Positions 18,591 to 27,201 of a DNA stretch of 64,000 nucleotides are shown here, one piece after another; position 1 is the first letter of the stretch; every line of letters starts with the position of its first letter. The notes beneath the pieces were generated by a model. It was not told the DNA's origin and did no database searches. It was given only the letters and a program-made list of their open reading frames with translations. This DNA comes from Rhizomicrobium palustre (GTDB lineage Bacteria; Pseudomonadota; Alphaproteobacteria; Micropepsales; Micropepsaceae): contig NZ_JAASRM010000001.1 of assembly GCF_011761565.1 (NCBI RefSeq), positions 1,736,139 to 1,800,138 of the forward strand, in the 5' to 3' direction. The position numbers were made by a program, and so were the translations under genes.

Positions 18591-20252
18591 ATGTCTGCCG
18601 CAGCCGACAGCATGGCCTATGACGTCGTGATCGTCGGCGGGGGCCCCGCCGGTCTTTCCGCAGCTATCCGTCTCAAGCAATGCGCTTCCTCCGCGGGGCG
18701 CGAGATCAGTGTCTGCCTCCTCGAAAAAGGCTCCGAGATCGGGGCGCATATTCTCTCGGGCGCGATTATCGATCCGGAACCGCTACGCACGCTTCTTCCC
18801 GATTGGCCGGAATGCTTCAGCGCGGGCGGTCCGCTTGAGACGGAAGTGGCCGAGGAGCGCCTTCTCTATCTCACCCGCAATGCCGCTCTAGCGCTGCCCC
18901 AGATGCTGCTGCCCAAGGCGATGCAAAATCACGGCATGCGCATCGGCAGCCTTGGCAGGCTCTGCCGCGCCCTGGCAGAGAAAGCCGAAGCTCTGGGGGT
19001 GGAGATCTATCCAGGTTTCGCGGCGGTGGAGATTCTTTACGGCGCGGCCGGTGAAGTCACAGGCGTCGTCACCGGGGCTTTTGGCATTGCCAAGGACGGC
19101 CATCACAAACCCAGCTATACGCCAGGGCTTCAAATCGAGGCCAAATACACGCTTCTGGCCGAAGGCGCGCGCGGCTTTCTCAGCGAAGCGCTGATCGAAC
19201 GCTATGGCTTGCGCGAGGGGCCGCAAAAATACGGCATCGGCATCAAAGAGCTTTGGGAACTTCCGCCGGAAAAGCATCGAAAAGGGTTGGCACTGCATAC
19301 GCTCGGCTGGCCGCTCGATAACAAGACCTCCGGCGGCATGTTCGCCTATCACTGGGGCGAGGCCTATTGCGCCCTCGGCCTGGTGGTACATCTCGATTAC
19401 GAAAACCCATATCTGTCGCCGTTTTCTGAATTCCAGCGTGCCAAGAGCCATCCCGTCATCCGCCATATGCTCGAAGGCGGGCGGCGGGTCGGCTATGGCG
19501 CGCGCGCCATCGCCGAAGGTGGCCTGCAATCACTGCCCGAACTTGTTTTTCCCGGCGGTGCCTTGATCGGCTGCGCTGCGGGCTTTCTCAACCTGCCGCG
19601 TCTGAAGGGCAGTCACAACGCAATCCGTTCGGGCATGGCGGCGGCAGAGGCGGTGGCGGACGCGCTCGTTGAAGGGCGGCAAGGCGACAGGCTCTCTCAC
19701 TATGCTTCCGCCGTAGCGCACGGCGCCATCACGGCGGATTTGAAGCCGGTGCGCAATGTAAAGCCGTTATGGTCGCGCTTCGGTACGCTCTTCGGCGTTG
19801 CTCTGGCCGGGTTTGATCTTTGGAGCCATCAGCTCTTTGGCGGCAGCCTGTTTGGCACGCTCAGCCACACCAAGGCCGATTGGCAGAGCCTGCGTGACGC
19901 CAAAGATGCTGCGCCGCTGCACTATCCCAAGCCTGATGGCGTGATCAGTTTCGACATCGCCTCCAGCCTTTATTGTTCGGGCACAGATCACGAGGCCGAT
20001 CAGCCGGTCCATTTGAAACTCGCCGATCCGGGGGTGCCGCTCGGGGTGAACCTGCCGCGCTACGGCGAGCCTGCCCAGCGCTATTGCCCGGCCGGGGTCT
20101 ATGAGATCGTCGATATCGAGGGCGCCGCGCAGTTTCAGATCAATGCCGCCAACTGCCTGCACTGCAAAACCTGCGAGATCAAAGACCCCTCCCAGAACAT
20201 CCGATTCGCACCGCCGGAGGGGGGCGGGGGGCCGAATTACGCCGATATGTAA
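18591..20252 (+). CDS. electron transfer flavoprotein-ubiquinone oxidoreductase
   Basis: A 553-residue ETF-QO that passes electrons from ETF (fatty-acid and amino-acid oxidation) to ubiquinone at the inner membrane. The N-terminal FAD fold has DVVIVGGGPAGLSAAIRL. The C-terminal ferredoxin-like domain holds the 4Fe-4S cysteines: CPAGVYEI and CLHCKTCEIKDPSQNI. The family ending GGGGPNYADM is intact. The ATG at 18591 is chosen because an upstream frame would run through the tRNA. The gene starts 18 bp after the tRNA and may be co-transcribed with it. Confidence 0.95.
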   Translation: MSAAADSMAYDVVIVGGGPAGLSAAIRLKQCASSAGREISVCLLEKGSEIGAHILSGAIIDPEPLRTLLPDWPECFSAGGPLETEVAEERLLYLTRNAALALPQMLLPKAMQNHGMRIGSLGRLCRALAEKAEALGVEIYPGFAAVEILYGAAGEVTGVVTGAFGIAKDGHHKPSYTPGLQIEAKYTLLAEGARGFLSEALIERYGLREGPQKYGIGIKELWELPPEKHRKGLALHTLGWPLDNKTSGGMFAYHWGEAYCALGLVVHLDYENPYLSPFSEFQRAKSHPVIRHMLEGGRRVGYGARAIAEGGLQSLPELVFPGGALIGCAAGFLNLPRLKGSHNAIRSGMAAAEAVADALVEGRQGDRLSHYASAVAHGAITADLKPVRNVKPLWSRFGTLFGVALAGFDLWSHQLFGGSLFGTLSHTKADWQSLRDAKDAAPLHYPKPDGVISFDIASSLYCSGTDHEADQPVHLKLADPGVPLGVNLPRYGEPAQRYCPAGVYEIVDIEGAAQFQINAANCLHCKTCEIKDPSQNIRFAPPEGGGGPNYADM

Positions 20253-20572
20253 GCCGTTCGGGGTGCAATCTGACCCATACTAGTAGTTGTACTTATACCC
20301 TGCAGGCGAATTCTGGCGGGACGCTGTAAAATTACGTCGCGTCAATGATCTAGCCGTCCTGCGCGCCCTGTAAATCCTCAGCCTTTCAGCCAAATCCGGG
20401 GAAAATTGGGGTTTTTTAATCATGGTAACGGTGCCACAAGGACACTTTTTCGCCATATTGCCGGCCTGTACACCGTTCAGTAAGGTCGGGGCAATTGGCA
20501 GTGCCCATAGTTTGTGTCAACTTGTAATTCATACGGGAATCATTTCCTTCCCGTAAAAGGAAAGCAAATCCG
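20253..20572. other. 320-bp spacer with a hairpin before the TetR gene
   Basis: No coding frame is convincing. At 20533-20554 ACGGGAA and TTCCCGT form a perfect 7-bp inverted repeat, just upstream of the ribosome site AAAAGGAAAG of the TetR gene. This could be an operator or a leader hairpin. The rest of the stretch is visibly A+T-richer than its neighbours but holds nothing recognised. Confidence 0.45.
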
Positions 20573-21178
20573 GTGCCCCGCACACTCAGCCAAGAAGACA
20601 TCGCGGAATTTCGGGAGCAGGCTTGCGCTGCCGCCAGCCGGCTCTTTGCCGAGCGAGGGACAGATGGCGTCACCATGCGCGCGCTCGCCGAGGTGATGGG
20701 CATCTCCCCGATGAAGCCCTATCACTACTTCCGCGACAAAGAGGAAATCCTCGCAACCTCCGTCATGCGTGCGTTCAACCGCTTTGTGTCTGCGGTGGAG
20801 GAGGCGGAAAAAGAGCCGGGGTCAGCCCTGGAACGCGCTTACGCGAAGCGCCGCGCCTATGTCGCCTTCGCACTGGCCGAGCCGGATTCCTATCGCATCA
20901 TGTTTGAGATGCCCTATCCCGATTTGAACAAATATCCAGAGCTCGCCGAAGCGGTAGAACGCTGCCGCTGGACCATGCGCCGGAGCATGGATGCGCTCAT
21001 CGCCGAAGGGCTGGTGGAAGGAAATCCCTCCACCTTGGGCTATGTCTTCTGGTGTTCGCTGCATGGCCCGGTGAGTCTCTATCTCGCCGGAAAACTCGAT
21101 TCCGAAGCGCAACTCGAAACCCTTCTCGATCTTGGCATCAAAGGGCTGCTCGCCGGGCTCGCGCCTGCGCAGGCTTAG
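20573..21178 (+). CDS. TetR/AcrR family transcriptional regulator
   Basis: A 201-residue regulator. The N-terminal helix-turn-helix spans about residues 12-58: ASRLFAERGTDGVTMRALAE, then MGISPMKPYHYFRDKEEIL, the classic TetR recognition-helix block. The C-terminal ligand domain has the all-helical pattern of the WHG-type TetR group. The start is GTG at 20573, preceded by AAAGGAAAG. The target genes and ligand are unknown. It overlaps the tail of the GH5 gene by 4 bp. Confidence 0.88.
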   Translation: MPRTLSQEDIAEFREQACAAASRLFAERGTDGVTMRALAEVMGISPMKPYHYFRDKEEILATSVMRAFNRFVSAVEEAEKEPGSALERAYAKRRAYVAFALAEPDSYRIMFEMPYPDLNKYPELAEAVERCRWTMRRSMDALIAEGLVEGNPSTLGYVFWCSLHGPVSLYLAGKLDSEAQLETLLDLGIKGLLAGLAPAQA

Positions 21179-22491
21179 ATTTTCGCCAAAGCTTTGGCAT
21201 GCGCCGCGATGATTTTCAGGGTCGAGCCATCGCTGGCGAAGACGGAATTGCGCCCTTGCGGTTCTTGCGGCGGATCGCCGACATAGGTGGTGTCGCCGGG
21301 CTTCATCACATAATCGGGATGCAGGGCTTGGCCTTCGCCGCCCCAAGCCCAGAAATTACTCCCGGCAAGCGGGCCGCCTTTCTTGGCGCTCTCTTCCACC
21401 GCCTTATAGACCATCGCGAAAAAGCGATCCCGATGCGTGGTGAGCGCCTCGGGCCCATTGCGGTTTTCCTCGCGCGGAAAGCCGAATTCCTCAAGCACCA
21501 AAGGCTTTTTGAGCGTTTCGGCGAGCTTGATGTGGGTATTGATATAGGCCCGGCATTTGGCTTCACCGCTCTCATAGCTGGTGTCGAGCTTTAAGGGATC
21601 GATCCAGCTCCAATTCTGCGGCCACATATGGAAGGTGACGTAATCAATCGCTTTCGGCGCGTGGGCTTTAAGGACGCATTCGGTGCTTTCCAAGCAGCCC
21701 ATGACCCCTTCATTGCCGGTGGAGACGAGGTGGTTTGGATCACGCGCCTTGATGAAGGCCGCGGTGCGGGCAAGAAAGGCGTAGAAGGCGGCGAACTTCT
21801 CCTTGGAAGGCGTGCCGCCCGGGCGCGGCTCATTGGCGATCTGCCAGGACATGATGGTGGGATCGTCGCGATAGGCTTTGCCCGTCACCGTGTTCACCCG
21901 CGCGATGATCGCGGCGATATACTCCTCGTACAGAGCAATCGCCTTGGGGCTGACATAAAAACCAGCGGAGAAATCGGCAAATTCGGGCCAGGGATGGGCT
22001 GGATCGTTCAGATTGATGAAATGGCCACCATTGGTCCAGGCCTGATAGGTGACCATGCCGCCTGACCATTCCCAGAAATTATTGAGGAAGAGCACGGCCT
22101 TCATGCCGCGCCCCGCCATTTCAGCAAGGGTGAAGTCGAGCCCTTGCAGCAGCTCCTCGTTATAAGGCGGCTTGGGTCCATGAATGGCAGGCTTCAAGGA
22201 ATTGTCGAGCGGCGACTCCTCGCCCGAGGCCAGAATGCGCAGATTGCTGAGGCCGTTCCTCTTCAGCACATCCAACTCGCGCTTTAATCTTTCGCGATGG
22301 CCGAGTTTTCCTTGGCTGCCGAGATACGGGGCGTACCAAAGATTGGTGCCCGCGAAGCGATATGGCTTTCCGCCGTTCAAGAATCCGGTGCCGGAGACGC
22401 TGACAAAAGCAGAGGGTGGGATCACTGCCGCACCGCTCGAAGAGGCGCATAAACCCGCCGTTCCTGCCACAAATCCTCGCCGCGTCAGCAT
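21175..22491 (-). CDS. exported glycoside hydrolase family 5 (mannanase-like)
   Basis: A 438-residue enzyme. The N-terminus MLTRRGFVAGTAGLC carries an RRGF twin-arginine-like signal, so export through Tat is likely. The (beta/alpha)8 fold shows SWQIANEPRPG, the conserved NE acid/base, and VLEEFGFPREENRNG with the nucleophile Glu. YRFAGTNLWYAPYLGS near residue 42 is typical of GH5 subfamily 7 endo-beta-mannanases and mannosidases. It probably attacks mannan-type plant or fungal polysaccharide in the periplasm or outside. GGGGAG precedes the ATG. Confidence 0.87.
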   Translation of the reverse strand: MLTRRGFVAGTAGLCASSSGAAVIPPSAFVSVSGTGFLNGGKPYRFAGTNLWYAPYLGSQGKLGHRERLKRELDVLKRNGLSNLRILASGEESPLDNSLKPAIHGPKPPYNEELLQGLDFTLAEMAGRGMKAVLFLNNFWEWSGGMVTYQAWTNGGHFINLNDPAHPWPEFADFSAGFYVSPKAIALYEEYIAAIIARVNTVTGKAYRDDPTIMSWQIANEPRPGGTPSKEKFAAFYAFLARTAAFIKARDPNHLVSTGNEGVMGCLESTECVLKAHAPKAIDYVTFHMWPQNWSWIDPLKLDTSYESGEAKCRAYINTHIKLAETLKKPLVLEEFGFPREENRNGPEALTTHRDRFFAMVYKAVEESAKKGGPLAGSNFWAWGGEGQALHPDYVMKPGDTTYVGDPPQEPQGRNSVFASDGSTLKIIAAHAKALAKI

Positions 22492-22685
22492 CGGCTTCTC
22501 CCCACCAGATCTACCCGAACGCCAGTCCTACCACTGCTTGCGTGTTCGCCGTAGAGTATGCACGACAAAGGCGAAGATTTGTCCGGCGCCCCGCCGCCGT
22601 GGCCCAGAGTCGCAGTATTCATGGACTGTGCATCGCTTTTCAGCGCTGAATGTGGTTTATGCTGGCGTGGTTGTAAGGGGTTCTG

Positions 22686-22937
22686 ATGATCAGTTCGGGA
22701 CAACTCAGGGCAGCGCGTGCGCTTCTGGGTCTAGATCAGCGTCAACTTGCCGATATAGCAGGCCTTTCGGTGCCCACCATCCAGCGGATGGAGGCTTCGG
22801 ACGGGGTCATCCGGGGCAATGTCGATTCGCTGATGAAGCTGATCGGCGCCCTGGAATCGGCCGGCATCGAGTTGATCGGTGAAGGCGTGGCTTCGCCTGC
22901 CGGTGGTCGCGGCATCCGGCTGAAAAAGAAGCCCTGA
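22686..22937 (+). CDS. small XRE-family DNA-binding protein
   Basis: An 83-residue helix-turn-helix protein. RAARALLGLDQRQLADIAGL and SVPTIQRMEASDG make a lambda-Cro-like HTH over residues 8-42. The tail ends in a basic IRLKKKP. Such stand-alone XRE proteins are common repressors; the target is unknown. AAGGGG precedes the ATG. It lies 67 bp before a methyltransferase gene on the same strand. Confidence 0.85.
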   Translation: MISSGQLRAARALLGLDQRQLADIAGLSVPTIQRMEASDGVIRGNVDSLMKLIGALESAGIELIGEGVASPAGGRGIRLKKKP

Positions 22938-23004
22938 CCCGGCTTTTCACGGGTATTCTCATGTTTCTCTGGCGCAGGCATCGCCGCGCCCAAAAGGTTC
23001 CATC

Positions 23005-24162
23005 ATGTCCGCTCGTCCCACCATTCGCGTCAAACCCAAGGAAGGAAAGCGCGCCCGCGCTGGTGCCCCTTGGCTGTTCTCCAACGAAATCGAGATGGCC
23101 AAGCAGCTTGCTCCCGGCAGCCTCGTTAATGTGATGCTGGATGACGGCAATTCTCTCGGCACCGGCTTCTTCAATCCCAAGAGCCTGATCGCGGTACGCC
23201 TCATCGATTCCGCGCTGGATCGCGCCATCGATGAAGCTTTCTTCGTGGAGAAGCTGTCGCGCGCGCTGGCCATTCGCGAGGCGCTGTTTGAAGCGCCCTA
23301 TTACCGTCTCGTCCATGCCGAGGGCGATGGTCTTCCCGGCCTCAACATCGATCGCTTTGGCACCACCTTCACGGTGCAGATCTCGACGGCGGGCATGGAA
23401 GCGCTGAAAGACGTGATCCTCTCGGCGCTGAAGAAGGTTGCCGCGCCGGCCAAGATCATCTTGCGCGCCGATGCGCCGTCGCGTGCCCTGGAAGGGCTTG
23501 AGAGCTATGTCGATGGCACGGGCCGCATCACGGTGGAAGAAAACGGCGTCACCTATTTTGCCGATGCGGGCGCGGGCCAGAAGACCGGCTGGTATTACGA
23601 TCAGCGCGAGAACCGCGCCTTTATGGCGAAACTCGCCAAAGGCAAGACCGTGCTTGATGCCTATTCCTATGTCGGTGGTTTCGCGCTCGCCGCAGCAAAT
23701 GCGGGCGCCAAGGAAGTAGCAGGTCTGGAAAGCTCAGGCCCGGCGGTAGCGCTGGCTGAGGAAGCGGCCGCGGCCGCGCATCTGCCTGCCAAATTTTTGA
23801 AGGTCGATGTTTTCGACGAGCTGGAGCGCCTCGTCTCCGCCAAAGAGACTTTCGATGTTGTGATCGGTGATCCGCCGCCTTTCGTCAAAGCAAAGAAGGA
23901 TTTGGAGGCCGGCGCCAAAGCCTATCGCAAGCTGGCGCGGCTTTGCGCGCAAACCACGGCGCCCGGCGGCTTTCTTTTCCTCGCCTCCTGCTCACACAAT
24001 ATTGCGATGGATCGCTTGGCCTATGAATGTGCCATGGGTATCGCGCGCGCGGGCCGTCAGGCGCGGCTCATCCATCAGGCAGGTGCGGGCCCGGATCACC
24101 CGGTCCACCCCATGCTGCCCGAAAGCGCCTATCTCAAGGCGCTGGTCTACGCGCTGGATTAA
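23005..24162 (+). CDS. class I rRNA methyltransferase, RlmI-like (PUA + SAM domain)
   Basis: A 385-residue protein. The N-terminal PUA-like RNA-binding domain (KRARAGAPWLFSNEIEMA) is followed by a SAM-binding fold: VLDAYSYVGGFALAAANAGA is motif I, VIGDPPPFVKAKKD is the catalytic DPP motif, and FLFLASCSHN holds the Cys expected of a 5-methylcytosine methyltransferase. RlmI methylates 23S rRNA; the exact target here is not proven. AAAGG precedes the ATG. It is convergent with kup across a hairpin. Confidence 0.87.
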   Translation: MSARPTIRVKPKEGKRARAGAPWLFSNEIEMAKQLAPGSLVNVMLDDGNSLGTGFFNPKSLIAVRLIDSALDRAIDEAFFVEKLSRALAIREALFEAPYYRLVHAEGDGLPGLNIDRFGTTFTVQISTAGMEALKDVILSALKKVAAPAKIILRADAPSRALEGLESYVDGTGRITVEENGVTYFADAGAGQKTGWYYDQRENRAFMAKLAKGKTVLDAYSYVGGFALAAANAGAKEVAGLESSGPAVALAEEAAAAAHLPAKFLKVDVFDELERLVSAKETFDVVIGDPPPFVKAKKDLEAGAKAYRKLARLCAQTTAPGGFLFLASCSHNIAMDRLAYECAMGIARAGRQARLIHQAGAGPDHPVHPMLPESAYLKALVYALD

Positions 24163-24194
24163 CCCGCGCGAACGGCTCTTATCTGTTTGTAGGT

Positions 24195-24218
24195 ATGGCC
24201 GGGCTTTGACCCGGCCAT
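24195..24218. terminator. bidirectional terminator hairpin, ATGGCCGGG repeat
   Basis: ATGGCCGGG pairs with CCCGGCCAT (9 bp) around a 6-nt loop, followed by TTCTTCT, between convergent genes. The same stem core recurs at 62956-62984, so this is also a dispersed palindromic repeat. Confidence 0.65.
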
Positions 24219-24223
24219 TTCTT

Positions 24224-26191
24224 CTAGATCGTCACCTGTGCGCCAAGCTCGACCACGCGGTTCGGCGGCAGGCGATAGAAGCGTGCTGGCGACAGCGCGT
24301 TCGAAGCGAGCTGGATATAAAGCCAGGTGCGCCAACGGCCCAAGGTTGGATTCTCGCTCGGCACCAGCAGCTCCCGCCCCACGAAGAAGGTCGTGGTTTC
24401 CGGATCGATAGCGAGGCCCCAGCCGCGCGCCTCTTGCAGCGTCTTGGGCACGTCGGGCACTTCGAAGAAGCCGTGATGGATCATCACGGTGTAAAAGCCT
24501 TTGCCCAGCTTCTCGACCGTCAGGCGTTTTTGCGGCGCCACGAAAGGCGTGTCATCGACCACGACCTGCGTGATCAGCACGCGTTCATGCAGCACTTTGT
24601 TGTGCTTGAGATTGTGTAAGAGCGCGCCCGGCACCACATCGGCGCGCGCGGTCAGGAACACTGCGGTTCCAGCAACCCGCACCGGCGATTTATCGGCGCG
24701 TTCCAGGAAGAGCGCCATCGGCATGGATTCATTGCGGATGCGCTCAAGCTGATTGCGCCGCCCCATGCGCCAGGTTCCCATCAAGGTGTAGACGCAGGCC
24801 GCGATAAAGAGCGGCAGCCAGCCGCCTTCGGTGATCTTCAGCGCATTGGAGCTGAGGAAGAAAAGATCGATCAGGCCCAAAAGTCCGAACACCGGAATCG
24901 CCATCCAGCGGTTCCATTTCCAGGTTCTGACCGCCACCAGGCCCACCAGCATGGTGGAGATGAACATCTCACCGGTCACCGCGATGCCATAAGCGGCGCC
25001 CAAGGAGTTCGAGCTCTTGAAGATCAGCACGATCAGAACGACGCCGACGCAAAGCACCGCATTCATGCGCGGCACATAGATCTGGCCGTAATCGGTCGCT
25101 GAGGTGTGGCGGATTTCCATGCGCGGCAGCATGCCGAGCTGCACGGCCTGACGGGTGATGGAGAACACGCCCGATATCACCGCTTGGCTGGCGATGGAGG
25201 CGGCAATGGTGGCCAGCGCTACCAGCGGGAGCTGGGCCCAATGCGGCGCCACGGCATAAAAGGGATTGGCAAGACTGTGGGGATCGCGCAAGAGCGCCGC
25301 GCCCTGGCCGAAATATTCCAGGAACAGCGCGGGCAGCACGAAGAAAAGCCAGGCGGCGCGGATCGGCCCTTTGCCGAAATGGCCCATATCCGCATAAAGG
25401 GTTTCGCAGCCCGTTACCGCCAGCACGATGGAGCCCAGGCTCACAAAAGCGGTCCAGGGCTCATCGACAAACAGCAAGAGCCCGTAATGGGGCGAGAGGG
25501 CCGCGAGGATCTCTGGCGTCTTGGAGATGGAGACCGCGCCCATCACGCCCATGACCAGGAACCACAGCACCATCACCGGGCCGAACACCTTGCCCACCTG
25601 GGCTGTGCCGCGCGATTGCAGCGCGAAAAGGCCAAGCAGGATCACCAGCGACAAGGGAACGACCAGCGCCTCGAAATGGTGGTTGGTGGCCGAAAGCCCT
25701 TCCACGGCGGATAACACGGTGATCGCCGGGGTCAGCATGCCGTCGCCGAAGAACAGCGACAGACCCAGAATGGCGCCAATGCCGATAGCGACCTTCAGCC
25801 GCCGGTCGAGGCCCTGAATGCGATGCGCCAGAGACGCCAGCGCCAGCTCGCCGCCTTCGCCGTCATTGTCGGCGCGCATGATGAGGGTGACGTATTTGAA
25901 CGTCACCACGATCAGCAGCGACCAGAAGATCAGCGAGACCACGCCATAGATGGCCTGATCCAACGGGGCGTGCTGCTGGGCGGCAAGCGCAGATTGATGC
26001 AGCGCATAAAGCGGGCTGGTGCCGATGTCGCCGAACACCACGCCCAAGGCCGCGAGCGTCAGAAAAGCTTTCCTGCGGAAGGTTTGCGCTTCGGGCGCAT
26101 GATGGCCACCCAGCGCGGCTGCCCCTTCCAGGGGATCGTCGGGTAAAGCTTTTTCGGGATTAGGCTGATCGGGGGGAAGGGAAGTGCTCAC
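24224..26191 (-). CDS. kup: Kup low-affinity potassium uptake protein
   Basis: A 655-residue KUP/HAK transporter that imports K+ with protons across the inner membrane. The conserved start of helix 1, LAALGVVFGDIGTSPLYAL, is near residue 50. About 12 helices run to residue 450, followed by the soluble C-terminal domain (VFLTARADVVPGALLHNLKH). The first 40 residues are a variable leader. The start is GTG at 26191 without a strong ribosome site, so the N-terminus is uncertain. Confidence 0.94.
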   Translation of the reverse strand: MSTSLPPDQPNPEKALPDDPLEGAAALGGHHAPEAQTFRRKAFLTLAALGVVFGDIGTSPLYALHQSALAAQQHAPLDQAIYGVVSLIFWSLLIVVTFKYVTLIMRADNDGEGGELALASLAHRIQGLDRRLKVAIGIGAILGLSLFFGDGMLTPAITVLSAVEGLSATNHHFEALVVPLSLVILLGLFALQSRGTAQVGKVFGPVMVLWFLVMGVMGAVSISKTPEILAALSPHYGLLLFVDEPWTAFVSLGSIVLAVTGCETLYADMGHFGKGPIRAAWLFFVLPALFLEYFGQGAALLRDPHSLANPFYAVAPHWAQLPLVALATIAASIASQAVISGVFSITRQAVQLGMLPRMEIRHTSATDYGQIYVPRMNAVLCVGVVLIVLIFKSSNSLGAAYGIAVTGEMFISTMLVGLVAVRTWKWNRWMAIPVFGLLGLIDLFFLSSNALKITEGGWLPLFIAACVYTLMGTWRMGRRNQLERIRNESMPMALFLERADKSPVRVAGTAVFLTARADVVPGALLHNLKHNKVLHERVLITQVVVDDTPFVAPQKRLTVEKLGKGFYTVMIHHGFFEVPDVPKTLQEARGWGLAIDPETTTFFVGRELLVPSENPTLGRWRTWLYIQLASNALSPARFYRLPPNRVVELGAQVTI

Positions 26192-26293
26192 GGCGCCATC
26201 GTCAAAGGGTTGAGGGCCAATATTTCGCGCGCGCGGACAATATCCACCCCCACGCCCCCGTCAATCGGAGCTCTCCCTCATGTGTATGGCCTA

Positions 26294-26929
26294 TCAGTTG
26301 GGTAAGGCATCATCCAGGACGTCGTCGGCCAAAAGGGCGGCGATGGCATCGCGCTTACGCCCGCCTTCAGCCACCGGGACATCCTCCGGGCTACGGCTTG
26401 GAACTGTCGAATCACCCCGGCCTGGTCCGATAAACCCTTGAACGGGATAAAGTTTTGTTCCCCAGGCGCCGGTGCGCTGATTGAACACCCGAACCAGACT
26501 CCAATCATTGGCTGGGCTGACATCGCGCACCGGATCGTCGGTATAGATCGCCCCATCATCCAGCCAATTGGCGTGATCGACCCGGATTTCGCGGGGATCG
26601 GTGATCTCGCGCACCACCGCCACATGGCCGCGGTTCGGTCCGGCATAGTTATAGAGCACCATCACGGCGCCTTCCGCAGGGGTGTAGCCGCGGACATAGC
26701 GTCCTTCGGCCTTATCCCACCAGGTATAGGCATCGCCGGTCAATTTCACCTGGGAGTGATCGCGCGCATAAGGCACACATTGCAGCACGCCGCTTTTCGG
26801 CGCCGGACGCGCGCCGCGCTGAGCCGACGGGCCGTAATCGCTATCGTAGCCCGGCCCGCTGGAAACGCAGCCAGATAAGGCAAGGCATAAAAGCCCGGCC
26901 AATGTGAGCCGTGGAACAATCCCCACCAT
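26294..26929 (-). CDS. CHAP-domain lipoprotein (putative murein amidase/endopeptidase)
   Basis: A 211-residue exported protein. The signal ends in the lipobox LALSGC. The CHAP (NlpC/P60-like) fold supplies a catalytic Cys in LQCVPYAR, His in RGHVAVV, and a third polar residue in the DHANWLD region. Such enzymes cut peptidoglycan cross-links or stems in the periplasm. The ATG at 26929 is preferred because GAGGA lies 6 nt before it. A polar tail follows the domain. Confidence 0.82.
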   Translation of the reverse strand: MVGIVPRLTLAGLLCLALSGCVSSGPGYDSDYGPSAQRGARPAPKSGVLQCVPYARDHSQVKLTGDAYTWWDKAEGRYVRGYTPAEGAVMVLYNYAGPNRGHVAVVREITDPREIRVDHANWLDDGAIYTDDPVRDVSPANDWSLVRVFNQRTGAWGTKLYPVQGFIGPGRGDSTVPSRSPEDVPVAEGGRKRDAIAALLADDVLDDALPN

Positions 26930-27144
26930 CTTAGATCCTCGCACCCCAAGCTCTGCGACGTTGGTGGAACGCTAGCAAAGCCCTTTCAAGGCCACGTTAG
27001 GCAATTGTCTCGAATTTGACGGAAATTGCGCGTCACGGAAAGTCCGTATCTGGCGCAGCAGGCAATCCATCGCACTCTGTTCGCCCTGTTTACACTGTCT
27101 TCGCATGCTGTCTCCAAAGCCTTGATATGTCTTGTGACCTATCT

Positions 27145-27159
27145 TGGCACAGAGGTTGC
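27145..27159 (+). promoter_or_regulatory. sigma-54 promoter (-24/-12) of the PEP-CTERM gene
   Basis: TGGCAC-AGAGG-TTGC at 27145-27159 matches the RpoN consensus TGGCAC-N5-TTGC exactly, including GG/GC spacing. It lies about 43 bp before the ATG at 27202, so transcription would start near 27171. PEP-CTERM genes are known sigma-54 targets through the PrsK/PrsR system in other bacteria. Confidence 0.75.
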
Positions 27160-27201
27160 GAAAGCAGGGGTCACATCTGAACATCCAAGTCAGGGGACCC
27201 C

